A DNA stretch of 64,000 bases from Phytophthora colocasiae (GCA_018806915.1 JAGKQI010000070.1:1-64000), one strand, 5' to 3'; positions 30,359 through 40,882 are shown, numbered from the stretch's first letter. Program-made: numbers and translations. Notes: a model not told the origin generated them from the sequence alone.

Positions 30359-30372
30359 GCGTGTATACACGC
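30359..30372. repeat. 14-bp palindrome of the satellite unit
   Basis: GCGTGTATACACGC is a perfect palindrome present once in each unit, upstream of the invariant cccttctatgtccattctc block. The array orientation switch at about 15366 falls on the copy of this palindrome at the junction. Confidence 0.8.
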
Positions 30373-30625
30373 CCTTCTATGTCCATTCTCATAGTGAACC
30401 ATGTAGACATCGATATCTTACGAGTGGCTGTTTTTTTTCGCGCGAATTTTGCACCAACTTGGCCCTCCTGAGCTTCTTCTGTCTGGCGAAGGAGTTCAAA
30501 ACCCCAAACTAGTGATATCGAGGTGCCCAAAACTGTTAACTTTGGGTTGGGGGACCCCACGATACAGGGCAAAGGGGACCCCCGACAGAGGGGCAAAACC
30601 GGTTGAGGGGGACCCCCGGACCCCG

Positions 30626-30662
30626 CCGATACACGTGTATCGGCTGAAACATATATATAGGG
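30626..30662 (+). promoter_or_regulatory. Palindrome plus TATA-like motif of the satellite unit
   Basis: Representative copy. CCGATACACGTGTATCGG (30626-30643) is a perfect 18-bp palindrome with a CACGTG core. Seven bases later comes the run atatatatagg. The pair recurs at the same spacing in nearly all clean units (only one or two TA repeats vary) and is recognisable in the noisy block. A palindromic factor site next to a TATA box would suit a promoter inside each unit. That function is inference only. Confidence 0.4.
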
Positions 30663-33600
30663 TTGCGCCGGATCGTGGGGCCGGAGGACAAACTTTGAGA
30701 CGAGACTGTGTGCGTTGTAGTTGGCGGTAGCGGGCAAGTCGCGGCGCAAATCGTATCTACGGATCAAGGCGCGTCGAGTGGTACCGGTGGCGGGTCATGT
30801 ATGTGCACAACCATTCCGCCCCGTCTATGTAAAGATGGCGTATACAATGCACGCGAACACGCACGTGGGAGGAAACAAACGACACACTTTTCCGCTTCTA
30901 GGATGTGCACCGACTATGTATATACGTATACCACCTGTTTGTGTGCACGAAACCGAGCATGTATGCTGCGTGTATTCCGTGTCGTGCTTTCTATCCGCGA
31001 GTGTACTAGTAGCCACTGTAATGTTGTTGCAGGCTGCTTCTATCCGCTGATTGGCTACGAACTTGACATAAAACGGCTGTCTGTGGTTTGTAGTCGGATT
31101 CGGTATGGTCAAAAAGACACCCTTGCGAAATTTCAGGCCCGCCAGGTCTGTAGTTGCTGCAGTATTACAATCTAATCGCTGATTGGTTATTGCGTGTATA
31201 CACGCCCTTCTATGTCCATTCTCATAGTGAACCATGTAGACATCGATATCTTACGAGTGGCTGTTTTTTTTTCGCGCGAATTTTGCACCAACTTGGCCCT
31301 CCTGAGCTTCTTCTGTCTGGCGAAGGAGTTCAAAACCCCAAACTAGTGATATCGAGGTGCCCAAAACTGTTAACTTTGGGTTGGGGGACCGACCCCACGA
31401 TACAGGGCAAAGGGGACCCCCGACAGAGGGGCAAAACCGGTTGAGGGGGACCCCCGGACCCCGCCGATACACGTGTATCGGCGGAAACATATATATAGGG
31501 TTGCGCCGGATCGTGGGGCCGGAGGACAAACTTTGAGACGAGACTGTGTGCGTTGTAGTTGGCGGTAGCGGGCAAGTCGCGGCGCAAATCGTATCTACGG
31601 ATCAAGGCGCGTCGAGTGGTACCGGTGGCGGGTCATGTATGTGCACAACCATTCCGCCCCGTCTATGTAAAGATGGCGTATACAATGCACGCGAACACGC
31701 ACGTGGGAGGAAACAAACGACACACTTTTCCGCTTCTAGGATGTGCACCGACTATGTATATACGTATACCACCTGTTTGTGTGCACGAAACCGAGCATGT
31801 ATGCTGCGTGTATTCCGTGTCGTGCTTTCTATCCGCGAGTGTACTAGTAGCCACTGTAATGTTGTTGCAGGCTGCTTCTATCCGCTGATTGGCTACGAAC
31901 TTGACATAAAACGGCTGTCTGTGGTTTGTAGTCGGATTCGGTATGGTCAAAAAGACACCCTTGCGAAATTTCAGGCCCGCCAGGTCTGTAGTTGCTGCAG
32001 TATTACAATCTAATCGCTGATTGGTTATTGCGTGTATACACGCCCTTCTATGTCCATTCTCATAGTGAACCATGTAGACATCGATATCTTACGAGTGGCT
32101 GTTTTTTTTTCGCGCGAATTTTGCACCAACTTTTTTGCACCAACTTGGCCCTCCTGAGCTTCTTCTGTCTGGCGAAGGAGTTCAAAACCCCAAACTAGTG
32201 ATATCGAGGTGCCCAAAACTGTTAACTTTGGGTTGGGGGACCCCACGATACAGGGCAAAGGGGACCCCCGACAGAGGGGCAAAACCGGTTGAGGGGGACC
32301 CCCGGACCCCGCCGATACACGTGTATCGGCTGAAACATATATATAGGGTTGCGCCGGATCGTGGGGCCGGAGGACAAACTTTGAGACGAGACTGTGTGCG
32401 TTGTAGTTGGCGGTAGCGGGCAAGTCGCGGCGCAAATCGTATCTACGGATCAAGGCGCGTCGAGTGGTACCGGTGGCGGGTCATGTATGTGCACAACCAT
32501 TCCGCCCCGTCTATGTAAAGATGGCGTATACAATGCACGCGAACACGCACGTGGGAGGAAACAAACGACACACTTTTCCGCTTCTAGGATGTGCACCGAC
32601 TATGTATATACGTATACCACCTGTTTGTGTGCACGAAACCGAGCATGTATGCTGCGTGTATTCCGTGTCGTGCTTTCTATCCGCGAGTGTACTAGTAGCC
32701 ACTGTAATGTTGTTGCAGGCTGCTTCTATCCGCTGATTGGCTACGAACTTGACATAAAACGGCTGTATGTGGTTTGTAGTCGGATTCGGTATGGTCAAAA
32801 AGACACCCTTGCGAAATTTCAGGCCCGCCAGGTCTGTAGTTGCTGCAGTATTACAATCTAATCGCTGATTGGTTATTGCGTGTATACACGCCCTTCTATG
32901 TCCATTCTCATAGTGAACCATGTAGACATCGATATCTTACGAGTGGCTGTTTTTTTTTCGCGCGAATTTTGCACCAACTTGGCCCTCCTGAGCTTCTTCT
33001 GTCTGGCGAAGGAGTTCAAAACCCCAAACTAGTGATATCGAGGTGCCCAAAACTGTTAACTTTGGGTTGGGGGACCCCACGATACAGGGCAAAGGGGACC
33101 CTGACAGAGGGGCAAACCGGTTGAGGGGGGGACTCCGGACTCCGCCGATACACGTGTATCGGCTGAAACATATATATAGGGTTGCGCCGGATCGTGGGGC
33201 CGGAGGACAAACTTTGAGACGAGACTGTGTGCGTTGTAGTTGGCGGTAGCGGGCAAGTCGCGGCGCAAATCGTATCTACGGATCAAGGCGCGTCGAGTGG
33301 TACCGGTGGCGGGTCATGTATGTGCACAACCATTCCGCCCCGTCTATGTAAAGATGGCGTATACAATGCACGAGAACACGCACGTGGGAGGAAACAAACG
33401 ACACACTTTTCCGCTTCTAGGATGTGCACCGACTATGTATATACGTATACCACCTGTTTGTGTGCACGAAACCGAGCATGTATGCTGCGTGTATTCCGTG
33501 TCGTGCTTTCTATCCGCGAGTGTACTAGTAGCCACTGTAATGTTGTTGCAGGCTGCTTCTATCCGCTGATTGGCTACGAACTTGACATAAAACGGCTGTC

Positions 33601-35683
33601 TGTGGTTTGTAGTCGGATTCGGTATGGTCAAAAAGACACCCTTGCGAAATTTCAGGCCCGCCAGGTCTGTAGTTGCTGCAGTATTACAATCTAATCGCTG
33701 ATTGGTTATTGCGTGTATACACGCCCTTCTATGTCCATTCTCATAGTGAACCATGTAGACATCGATATCTTACGAGTGGCTGTTTTTTCGCGCGAATTTT
33801 GCACCAACTTGGCCCTCCTGAGCTTCTTCTGTCTGGCGAAGGAGTTCAAAACCCCAAACTAGTGATATCGAGGTGCCCAAAACTGTTAACTTTGGGTTGG
33901 GGACCCCACGATACAGGGCAAAGGGGACCCCCGACAGAGGGGCAAAACCGGTTGAGGGGGACCCCCGGACCCCGCCGATACACGTGTATCGGCTGAAACA
34001 TATATATAGGGTTGCGCCGGATCGTGGGGCCGGAGGACAAACTTTGAGACGAGACTGTGTGCGTTGTAGTTGGCGGTAGCGGGCAAGTCGCGGCGCAAAT
34101 CGTATCTACGGATCAAGGCGCGTCGAGTGGTACCGGTGGCGGGTCATGTATGTGCACAACCATTCCGCCCCGTCTATGTAAAGATGGCGTATACAATGCA
34201 CGCGAACACGCACGTGGGAGGAAACAAACGACACACTTTTCCGCTTCTAGGATGTGCACCGACTATGTATATACGTATACCACCTGTTTGTGTGCACGAA
34301 ACCGAGCATGTATGCTGCGTGTATTCCGTGTCGTGCTTTCTATCCGCGAGTGTACTAGTAGCCACTGTAATGTTGTTGCAGGCTGCTTCTATCCGCTGAT
34401 TGGCTACGAACTTGACATAAAACGGCTGTCTGTGGTTTGTAGTCGGATTCGGTATGGTCAAAAAGACACCCTTGCGAAATTTCAGGCCCGCCAGGTCTGT
34501 AGTTGCTGCAGTATTACAATCTAATCGCTGATTGGTTATTGCGTGTATACACGCCCTTCTATGTCCATTCTCATAGTGAACCATGTAGACATCGATATCT
34601 TACGAGTGGCTGTTTTTTTTTCGCGCGAATTTTGCACCAACTTGGCCCTCCTGAGCTTCTTCTGTCTGGCGAAGGAGTTCAAAACCCCAAACTAGTGATA
34701 TCGAGGTGCCCAAAACTGTTAACTTTGGGTTGGGGGACCGACCCCACGATACAGGGCAAAGGGGACCCCCGACAGAGGGGCAAAACCGGTTGAGGGGGAC
34801 CCCCGGACCCCGCCGATACACGTGTATCGGCTGAAACATATATATAGGGTTGCGCCGGATCGTGGGGCCGGAGGACAAACTTTGAGACGAGACTGTGTGC
34901 GTTGTAGTTGGCGGTAGCGGGCAAGTCGCGGCGCAAATCGTATCTACGGATCAAGGCGCGTCGAGTGGTACCGGTGGCGGGTCATGTATGTGCACAACCA
35001 TTCCGCCCCGTCTATGTAAAGATGGCGTATACAATGCACGCGAACACGCACGTGGGAGGAAACAAACGACACACTTTTTCCGCTTCTAGGATGTGCACCG
35101 ACTATGTATATACGTATACCACCTGTTTGTGTGCACGAAACCGAGCATGTATGCTGCGTGTATTCCGTGTCGTGCTTTCTATCCGCGAGTGTACTAGTAG
35201 CCACTGTAATGTTGTTGCAGGCTGCTTCTATCCGCTGATTGGCTACGAACTTGACATAAAACGGCTGTCTGTGGTTTGTAGTCGGATTCGGTATGGTCAA
35301 AAAGACACCCTTGCGAAATTTCAGGCCCGCCAGGTCTGTAGTTGCTGCAGTATTACAATCTAATCGCTGATTGGTTATTGCGTGTATACACGCCCTTCTA
35401 TGTCCATTCTCATAGTGAACCATGTAGACATCGATATCTTACGAGTGGCTGTTTTTTTTTCGCGCGAATTTTGCACCAACTTGGCCCTCCTGAGCTTCTT
35501 CTGTCTGGCGAAGGAGTTCAAAACCCCAAACTAGTGATATCGAGGTGCCCAAAACTGTTAACTTTGGGTTGGGGGACCCCACGATACAGGGCAAAGGGGA
35601 CCCCCGACAGAGGGGCAAAACCGGTTGAGGGGGACCCCCGGACCCCGCCGATACACGTGTATCGGCTGAAACATATATATAGG

Positions 35684-36280
35684 TGTTAAAGTTAATTTTC
35701 AAAATTTCACCTTTGACTAGACATAAGTATACTTAGACTTAATGTCTGCTCGTTACACTTAGATGGATTCAATGTAGAATTTTACGCGCTATACGATCAT
35801 ACTAAGAAGTATTTCCATATGTTAAGTCTTCGCAAAGTTATTTACGTTTAAAGTCAAATTACTTACTTTCTACTTATCTATACTCACTCTTTCTAAAGTT
35901 TCACTGTTTCTGCTCTAACTTCGGCTGTTCTTGCACTTAGGCGACACTTTTTTTATGTACCTAACGTAGTTTCTGACGCTCTACACGACTGTTCTTGGTA
36001 GCACTCCCAAATCTTATTTTTGTAAAAGTTATTAAGTTTTAAAGTGAATTTTCAAAATTTCATCTTTGACTGGACATAACTATACTTAGACTTAATGTCT
36101 GCTCGTTCTACTTAGGTTAATTCAATGTAAAATTTAACGCGCTATACGATCATACTAAGTAGCATTTCCATATGTTAAGTCTTCGTAAAGTTATTCAAGT
36201 TTAAAGGCAAACTCACTCAAACTTACTACACATTGACACCACCAAACGCCCACTAATCTCGACATAAGTTTGGCTGTACT
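35684..36280 (+). mobile_element. Two direct copies of a DNA-transposon end, first truncated
   Basis: The satellite stops abruptly at 35683 and AT-rich transposon-end sequence starts. A block containing caaaatttcacctttgact, gcgctatacgatcatactaag and atttccatatgttaagtcttcg occurs at 35691-35860 and again, same orientation, at 36040-36215. The second copy has a complete tip (cacttaggcgacac from 35934, then gtttctgacgctctacacga and ggtagcactcccaaat). That tip matches, inverted, the one ending at 44055, so 35934 and 44055 are candidate opposing ends of one 8.1-kb element ('B'). The first copy has lost its tip at the satellite boundary. No coding capacity is seen. Confidence 0.7.
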
Positions 36281-36289
36281 CACACGTTA

Positions 36290-36700
36290 TCAAAATTTCT
36301 TAGGTGGATTTAACGTACTTTTTTATGCTCTTTCCGATGGTACTTCGTGTGTCTGCCAGATTTAATATCTCAAGTCAGTATTAGCGTATACAGGCATTTT
36401 TAAAAACCAAGACGTTTCTTGCTCTATTATTGGCTATATCTACAGTGTCCCTTTCTTACGCACATGGAAACAATGTACTTTTCCATGCTCTTTCCAATGG
36501 TACTTCGTGTGTCGGCCATATTTAATATCTCAAGTCAGTATTAGCTTGTACAGGCATTTTTCAAAACCAAGACGTTTCTTGCTCTATTATTGGCTATATC
36601 TACAGTGTACCTTTCTTACGCACATGGAAACAATGTACTTTTACATGCTCTTTCGGATGGTATCTCGTCTGTCAACCAAATTTAATATCCCAAGTCAGTA
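36290..36700 (+). repeat. 159-bp subterminal tandem repeats of element B
   Basis: The landmark atgctctttcc(g/a)atgg occurs at about 36327, 36485 and 36645, giving spacings of 158 and 160 bp. Each unit also holds tatttaatatctcaagtcagtatt and ggctatatctacagtgt. The same unit appears singly in elements A and B elsewhere in the window, so it belongs to this transposon group's ends. Confidence 0.85.
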
Positions 36701-36764
36701 TTCGCTTCTACAAGGAGTTTTTAACATGAAGATGTTATACGTGTGTTCGGCCTGTTTATGCTAC

Positions 36765-37024
36765 ATGGGAGTCTTACCATCATCTTCCCCGTATCAAAAA
36801 ACCTCACCTCACATGTTTTCGTATAGTAAAGTTAAGTATTAAGAAAGTTTCAAAAACTGGCCGGTTGGCCGGTCTATGTCTCATGTGAATCCTACCATCA
36901 TCTTCCCCGTGTCGAAATACCCCACCTCACAAGTTTTCATATAGTAAAGTTAAGTATTAAGAAAGTTTCAAAAACTGGCCGATTGGCCCGTCTATGTCTC
37001 ATGCGAATCCCACCATCATCTTCC
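36765..37024 (+). repeat. 117-bp subterminal tandem repeats
   Basis: The landmark ccatcatcttccc occurs at about 36777, 36895 and 37011. Units contain accccacctcacaagttttc and a gactggccgattggcccgtctatg block. The array ends exactly where the large inverted duplication begins (about 37025). The gag-like reading frame runs across that boundary into this repeat before stopping at 36937. Confidence 0.8.
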
Positions 37025-38283
37025 CAATGGTGAGGGCGTACGAAGTACACCATAACTTCCAGGGGTAAGCCCTGCACGAGGAGTGCTGTGGCTGACCGCA
37101 GCACTCGGAGCTTCGCGTGGCACAATACGACCACGGAGCTCCTTGATGTAATCGGGTACACGGACGACCGTGTACCCCAGGAGATCACTTTCGGTGAGAC
37201 GTGTTGCCAAGGGTTGGCAACACGGGCAGGGTGTTCAAAGAGAACGGCACATGGGATCCCCGCTTCCATGGACTGATCATGGAGGCGTTCACACTTACCA
37301 CGTGTAGTGTAAGTGTAGTAGCGATCGCGAGCCGCAGCAACGCGCTCGCGGTATGCCTTCGGGTCTTTGTTAAAGTTCTCAACAAAGGCGTTCCACGACT
37401 GACAAAGTGCCTGCCACTCTGGCACTTTGCTCTTGCGCGAAGTCTTCTTCGCTGCATAGTATCGGAGCTCATGGAAGAGCCCAATATAGTAGTCGCGTCT
37501 TTGAGTCTCGGACTCAAAGACAACCTCAGCGGCGACGTCGTCGTCGTTGATACTGTTGCATGCGTACAACAGTATCGGGTTCGGTGGTGAACTAGCACCG
37601 AACCGGTCATGGATCTCTGCCTCAGTAGGCATCCATGGTGCGCGCACTGGCGGATCAGTGCGCGGGGCAGTGAGCGCCCTCGACATGGGGGACGCTTCGT
37701 CATCAGTGCACGGACGCTTCGAGCTTGAAGCGTCCGAGGCCTCATCACGGGTGGGTCTGGCGTGTCTTCGTCCCGAAGACACGGAAGCGGGATGCTTGAC
37801 AACAAGCTCTCCCTCCTCGACATCATCGTTGTCGTAGTCGACAATGTCTTCGTAGTCCTCTCCAAAGAGTTCTTTGAGAGGGACAGCAGGATTCTTAATC
37901 TCTGCTAGAGAAGAAGACTTCTTCTTCTCATGCTTCGCCTTGTGGAGAGCATGGTACTCGGTGACAGAGAGCTTCTCTGTCTGGCCGCTGGAAGCAGCAG
38001 TGCTAGTGGACACTGCTGAGGTTGTTGTTCCTGCTGCAGAGGCAGCAGGGGAGGCTTGCGCGTCCGCAGTAGCGGACGGAGACGCAGAATGAACTCGGAT
38101 TTCTCTCGGGAACTTGACGGCCCTGTCAAGTTCTGTCAATTGACGTGTCGAGCCCGATACGTCGAATCTTAATTGGGGCCAGTCCAACGACTTCGATCCT
38201 TCAATTGGCCTGATCCTGATTCCCCGGAGCGCCTCAGACCTTGGTGTGCTGTACACACCAATGGCTACATGGGAGAACCACAT
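37025..38283 (-). pseudogene. Gag-like ORF, left copy (truncated 3' end)
   Basis: A retroelement gag-like protein that I cannot assign to a named family. The conceptual product has a low-complexity Ala/Ser/Thr stretch, a basic KHEKKK segment, an acidic stretch (EDYEDIVDYDNDDVEEGE), and a compositionally normal Arg/Tyr-rich region ending near a HVSPK motif. It lacks the 7-residue segment MNSPTPT found in the right copy. The frame runs past the duplication breakpoint into 117-bp repeats and stops at 36937, so the C-terminus is chimeric. As in the right copy, a second frame (37016-37210, DLLGYTVVRVPDYIKELRG) looks like the true continuation, implying a -1 shift near 37205. No zinc knuckle is visible. 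The DNA is part of the hairpin-tiled segment. Confidence 0.5.
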
Positions 38284-38445
38284 TATTTGGTGGTTCGTGT
38301 GAATTTGTGCATGCCATTGGTAGAAAGTAACGGATTTCTACCATCACAGAGCAGAGTTTCTGCCAACCACACGTTGGTAGACCCTTTAGAAATAGATAAC
38401 AACAGTTTTAGGAGGTCCATAATTGGCTTTGTGCCAAATTCAATA
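37025..38445. repeat. Hairpin-tiled retroelement segment (left copy)
   Basis: Mirror of 61270-62715. Independently checked hairpins include 37908-37929 (stem 10, loop 2), 38030-38049 (8/4) and 38061-38078 (7/4). Some stems differ from the right copy: the one equivalent to 62355-62377 has one arm changed from tcaacaaag to ttaacaaag, a change that keeps a G-U pair in RNA. Confidence 0.85.
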
Positions 38446-38758
38446 ACAGTTCTCATTTTACGGTATTTTTGCAGTTTGATTGCTTATATTTGATTTAATT
38501 ATACTGATTTAAATAAGTATACTTAAATTAAGTCTATTCTAATTGCACGCTTCCTCATACACGTAAGGTGGATGTGTTATCTAATAGGTCTAAGCAGGCC
38601 AATTACAGTACTTGTGCCTCCAGTATGTAATACACGCCAAGTAAATGAGTGGTAGCTGCAGTTCTACACGGGAACTTTGACTACTTCATACTAGAATCTA
38701 ATGAACCTCAGCGGTCCTAAGCAAACTAACCTTACATCTACTTCACCCCGTCTTCTTC
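38446..38758. other. Non-coding AT-rich spacer (left)
   Basis: Between the hairpin-tiled segment and element A. It has AT-rich runs (atttaaataagtatacttaaat is a near palindrome at about 38508-38530) and no ORF of note. I see no gene or recognised regulatory site. Confidence 0.6.
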
Positions 38759-39586
38759 AAGTCCTTTGACCAACAAGCGCAAATACCCCTACATCAACAA
38801 ACCTAATTCTGCTATTGGGGTATTTTCAATGAAAAATTTGTCTGTTCAAACTTCAACTATCCTTTGCCGTTGACAATACTACGTAGATGTCCGTAACGTG
38901 TCATTTCCACGCTCTACACGATGGTACTTGGTAGCACTCCCAAAATATTATTTTTTGAAAAATTTATTAAATGTCTAAGTGAATTCTCAAAATTTCACCT
39001 TTGACTGACCATAACTATACTTAGAGTTGCAGTCTCCTCGCTCTACTAGATGGATTGACTGTACAATTCGACGCGCTACGTTATCGTACTAAAAGAATTT
39101 CTATATGCCAAGTCTTCGTAAAGTTATCCAAGTTTAAAGGCAAACACACTCAAACTTACTACACATTAATATCACACCAAAACGCCGACTAATCTCGTCA
39201 TCCGTTTGGCTATCAAAATTTCTTAGACTGATTTAACGTACTTTCTCATGTTCTTTCCGATGGTATCTCGTGTGTCACTCAGATTTAATATCTGAATTTA
39301 ATATTCGCTTATACAGGCATTTTTTTAAAAAATTGGACGTTTCTTACGCTATCATTGGCTATATCTACAATGTCCCTTTCTTACGCACATGGAAAAAATG
39401 CCATTTGTCTTGCTCTTTCCGGTATAGTGAAGCATATCCACGCTACCTCAAACCCCTGCGTCACACAAGACCTTATTCTTCGCCAACAAGACCTCTTCAG
39501 AAGTCACCTGGAAGAGTAACCCACCTACCGACGGGTACACAAGGTGAATCACATACAGCTAGATCACGGATCATCATTTTGACGAG

Positions 39587-40346
39587 GTGACAGATGAGTT
39601 CAAGCACGTAACGGTGGAGCTCGCGCGCATGGGGCAGCGGTTCGAACGACAGCGAGAGAGGGATCGAAGAATGGTGTCGTCCAACCTGAGGGAGCTTATG
39701 GCGCTTCACAGTCGAGAAATGCGCGAGCTGCTCGCGTTCAAGCGAGCTTCAATGAAGACACTTCAAGCCCAATCCAACATCTTTAGCAGTCTTCCAGTTC
39801 GACCGGACGACTCGCCACAGATGCGAGAGATTAAGCAGCTATTGGCGCGACGCGAAAACGAGAGACAAATCACGGAGATCAAGATTTTCCACGCGCAAAA
39901 CCCAAAGCGGAAGTGCGCAACAGTCCAAGCCAAGACAGATGCGAGCATCGCCGACCTGATTGCGACGACCCGTGCTGAAGTCGACAAGAAGCTGGACGAT
40001 CTCGACGAGGTATGCGCTTCAGCTTTTGTTTTCATCTTGCGGACTAATAGTCATGTTCCAGGGCAGCCACGACCAAAAATCATTTATCTCAGACGCACAA
40101 TCAAAACGAGGAAGCATCCGGCGGTCGATAAGATCCTCATCGAGACTCTCCGGAGAGTCCTCGACAAAGAAGCGCAAGCTGAGCACGACGACATCTTCGT
40201 CAAATACTGCTGCGATCTCATTGTTGATCCACTCATGTCGAGTTTTGATATCCCAGGGTATACTAGACAATAGAGATTTTTGTTTTTGCCTCGTTAACGA
40301 CTTTGTTCCTACTCCTTTTCATCCACACCAACGCGACGCTTCTTAA
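39587..40346 (+). CDS. Unidentified coiled-coil protein of element A, one likely intron (left)
   Basis: Not recognised. The ORF from 39587 begins with GTG; no upstream ATG is in frame (a TAG lies just before), so the real start may be ATG 39629 or an unseen exon. The first 140 residues are Arg/Glu/Gln/Leu-rich and helical (RMGQRFERQRERDRR, EMRELLAFKRASMKTLQAQS, REIKQLLARRENERQITEIK), consistent with coiled coil. A 52-nt GT-AG intron fits at 40010-40061 (gtatgc donor, gactaat branch-like site, ttccag acceptor). Splicing joins DDLDE to GSHDQKSFISD and a Ser-rich tail with KKRK, a possible nuclear signal, ending at 40346. Unspliced, the frame continues to 40273. It lies inside element A, so it may be a transposon accessory or captured protein. 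Confidence 0.5.
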
Positions 40347-40882
40347 GCCGTCATGTCCACGACCTCGCCGGTCGTCGCGCCACAGCTTTCACCGCTGCTC
40401 GCGTCCGTCTCGTAATTTTTTTTACTGCCCTTCGCGGCGTCGTTCTCGTCGTTCTCGGTGTCCTTGGCGTGCTTGCGGGCTTCTTGGCGAGGTGTACCCC
40501 CGTACTCGCAGCAACTGCTTGCGTCAATCATCGTCCACGTTCCTTGATACAATAATCCTTGAAATACAGGACTGGGCAGACTCCATACGAAGACGAAGAA
40601 ACAGAACGTCGCGGCGATCAAGCTGCTCAAGTTTTTCCCCAAGGCCGACATGATGCAGCTCGGGCAAGTCCTGGATTTCAAGGATTCTTGGATCAAGGAA
40701 GGCGGACGACGATTGACGCAAGCAGTTGCTGCGATCTTTGACGGTTGACTTCGGGTCAGGCCGTTGTCCGAGTCGCTCAAAGGCCACATGTCGCGAAGCA
40801 ATTGCGGAGGTTCATCCTCGGGTGCAAGCAAAAGAGTTATGGCTTGTTGAAGGTCTTGAGCAGCCGGCAGCAACGAGCGCAA
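40343..40882 (-). CDS. Hypothetical ORF of element A (left)
   Basis: A 179-codon ORF, not recognised. The C-terminal 50 residues (EARKHAKDTENDENDAAKGS, ASSGESCGATTGEVVDMTA) have protein-like acidic/polar composition. The central part (IAATFCFFVFVWSLP) reads opposite to a frame that looks better (40563-40748, plus), so the N-terminal two thirds may be shadow. A pair of inverted repeats (40511-40573 and 40665-40731) lies inside it. Confidence 0.3.
   Translation of the reverse strand: MRSLLPAAQDLQQAITLLLAPEDEPPQLLRDMWPLSDSDNGLTRSQPSKIAATACVNRRPPSLIQESLKSRTCPSCIMSALGKNLSSLIAATFCFFVFVWSLPSPVFQGLLYQGTWTMIDASSCCEYGGTPRQEARKHAKDTENDENDAAKGSKKNYETDASSGESCGATTGEVVDMTA
40511..40731. repeat. 63-bp inverted repeat pair with 92-bp spacer
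   Basis: 40511-40573 and 40665-40731 are reverse complements with about eight mismatches (shared core: actgcttgcgtcaatc, ccttgat, atccttgaaat). They could fold into a hairpin. The second arm is part of the KLLKFFPK coding-like frame, and the first is a displaced inverted copy of it. Mirror copy at about 58993-59213. Confidence 0.75.
40563..40748 (+). pseudogene. Coding-like fragment with KLLKFFPKADMM motif (left)
   Basis: A 61-codon open frame without an N-terminal Met. The peptide (NVAAIKLLKFFPKADMM, GQVLDFKDSWIKEGGRRLTQ, AVAAIFDG and stop) has the composition of a real helical protein. It is not recognised. It begins just after an inverted partial copy of its own 3' part, so it is probably a rearranged gene fragment captured by element A. 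Mirror copy at 58976-59161, minus. Confidence 0.3.

Larger units (their letters stand above)
15371..35683 (+). repeat. 830-bp tandem satellite array, about 24 copies
   Basis: Head-to-tail array. One fixed landmark (gttgtagttggcggtagcgg) starts near 17433, 18254, 19082, 19916, 20749, 21577, 22407, 23233, 24065, 24895, 25729, 26559, 27394, 29054, 29883, 30715, 31553, 32401, 33234, 34064 and 34902, giving spacings of 821-848 bp. Identity between interior copies is very high. Differences concentrate in a T-run (T4 to T11) before cgcgcgaattttgc and in a G-run/C-run block just before the 18-bp palindrome. Each unit holds two perfect palindromes and a TATA-like stretch. Long ORFs (155 aa plus; 136 aa minus) recur only because the copies are near identical and are broken by indels in several. 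I do not recognise the family; a centromeric, subtelomeric or spacer satellite are all possible. Confidence 0.95.

Noticed and set aside
17426..35363. A 155-codon plus-strand ORF and a 136-codon minus-strand ORF recurring in most satellite units
   Set aside because: Copies are nearly identical, so recurrence is not evidence for selection. Several units break the frames with indels. Composition is Cys/Arg-rich without any domain, and both strands are open at the same place.
15371..35683. CRISPR array or rDNA as explanation for the tandem repeats
   Set aside because: Units are 830 bp with no spacer-repeat alternation, and no rRNA or 5S signature is visible.
37016..38092. Several ORFs overlapping the left gag-like gene on both strands (for example 37185-37865 minus and 37547-37837 plus)
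   Set aside because: They are shadows created by palindromic, hairpin-rich coding DNA; the chosen frame has the best protein-like composition and is kept in both arms.
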